Shown: positions 7,532-7,541 of the stretch, in pieces
Numbering within the stretch: position 1 is the stretch's first letter
Layout: the number at the start of each line of letters is the position of its first letter
DNA from: Actinomycetes bacterium
GTDB lineage: Bacteria > Actinomycetota > Actinomycetes > Propionibacteriales > Nocardioidaceae
Assembly: GCA_029779385.1 (NCBI GenBank)
Contig: JAKPAQ010000257.1
Location: 1 to 7,541, forward strand
Length of the DNA: 7,541 bases
Direction: 5' to 3'
Notes under the pieces: generated by a model
The model's database searches: none
The model's input: the letters and a program-made list of their open reading frames with translations, nothing else
Told to the model about the DNA's origin: nothing
Made by a program: the position numbers and the translations under genes

Positions 7532-7541
7532 GTTGTGAGAC

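Overview
The window reads as a stretch of an actinobacterial chromosome of moderately high GC. The evidence is the clustered branched-chain amino acid genes in actinobacterial style, a small two-helix membrane protein of a family I know from Actinobacteria, and GTG starts. I cannot name the genus.

Layout. All biosynthetic genes lie on the minus strand, in two transcription units, so they read right to left. The upstream unit starts near the right edge. It has a promoter (7502-7531), a nine-residue leader peptide rich in Leu, Val and Ile (7466-7495), two hairpins of which the second looks like an intrinsic terminator (7410-7439), then ilvB, ilvN and ilvC. It ends at a 17-bp hairpin (3853-3890). 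The downstream unit starts near 2690. It has a candidate promoter, a 17-residue leader peptide with Leu-Val-Val-Val, a terminator-like hairpin, a long fold that would bury a ribosome binding site, an acidic 29-residue ORF (2281-2370), then leuB and ilvE.

Between the two units lie two plus-strand genes: a class I SAM-dependent methyltransferase (2729-3292) and the small membrane protein (3376-3807), which is of the type often mislabelled 'aromatic ring-opening dioxygenase LigA'. The latter converges on ilvC and shares its terminator. In Mycobacterium tuberculosis, serA lies between ilvBNC and leuB; no serA is present here.

How the genes work together. IlvB/IlvN (acetohydroxyacid synthase), IlvC (ketol-acid reductoisomerase) and IlvE (aminotransferase) supply the first, second and last steps of valine and isoleucine synthesis. 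LeuB (3-isopropylmalate dehydrogenase) belongs to the leucine branch, which IlvE also completes. Dehydratase IlvD and LeuA/LeuCD are not in the window. Both units appear to sense branched-chain aminoacyl-tRNA through leader peptides. The ilvB leader is a standard actinobacterial theme. The leader of the leuB unit is the least expected part of the window, because it combines a leader peptide, a terminator-like hairpin and a sequestered Shine-Dalgarno in front of an unrecognised small ORF.
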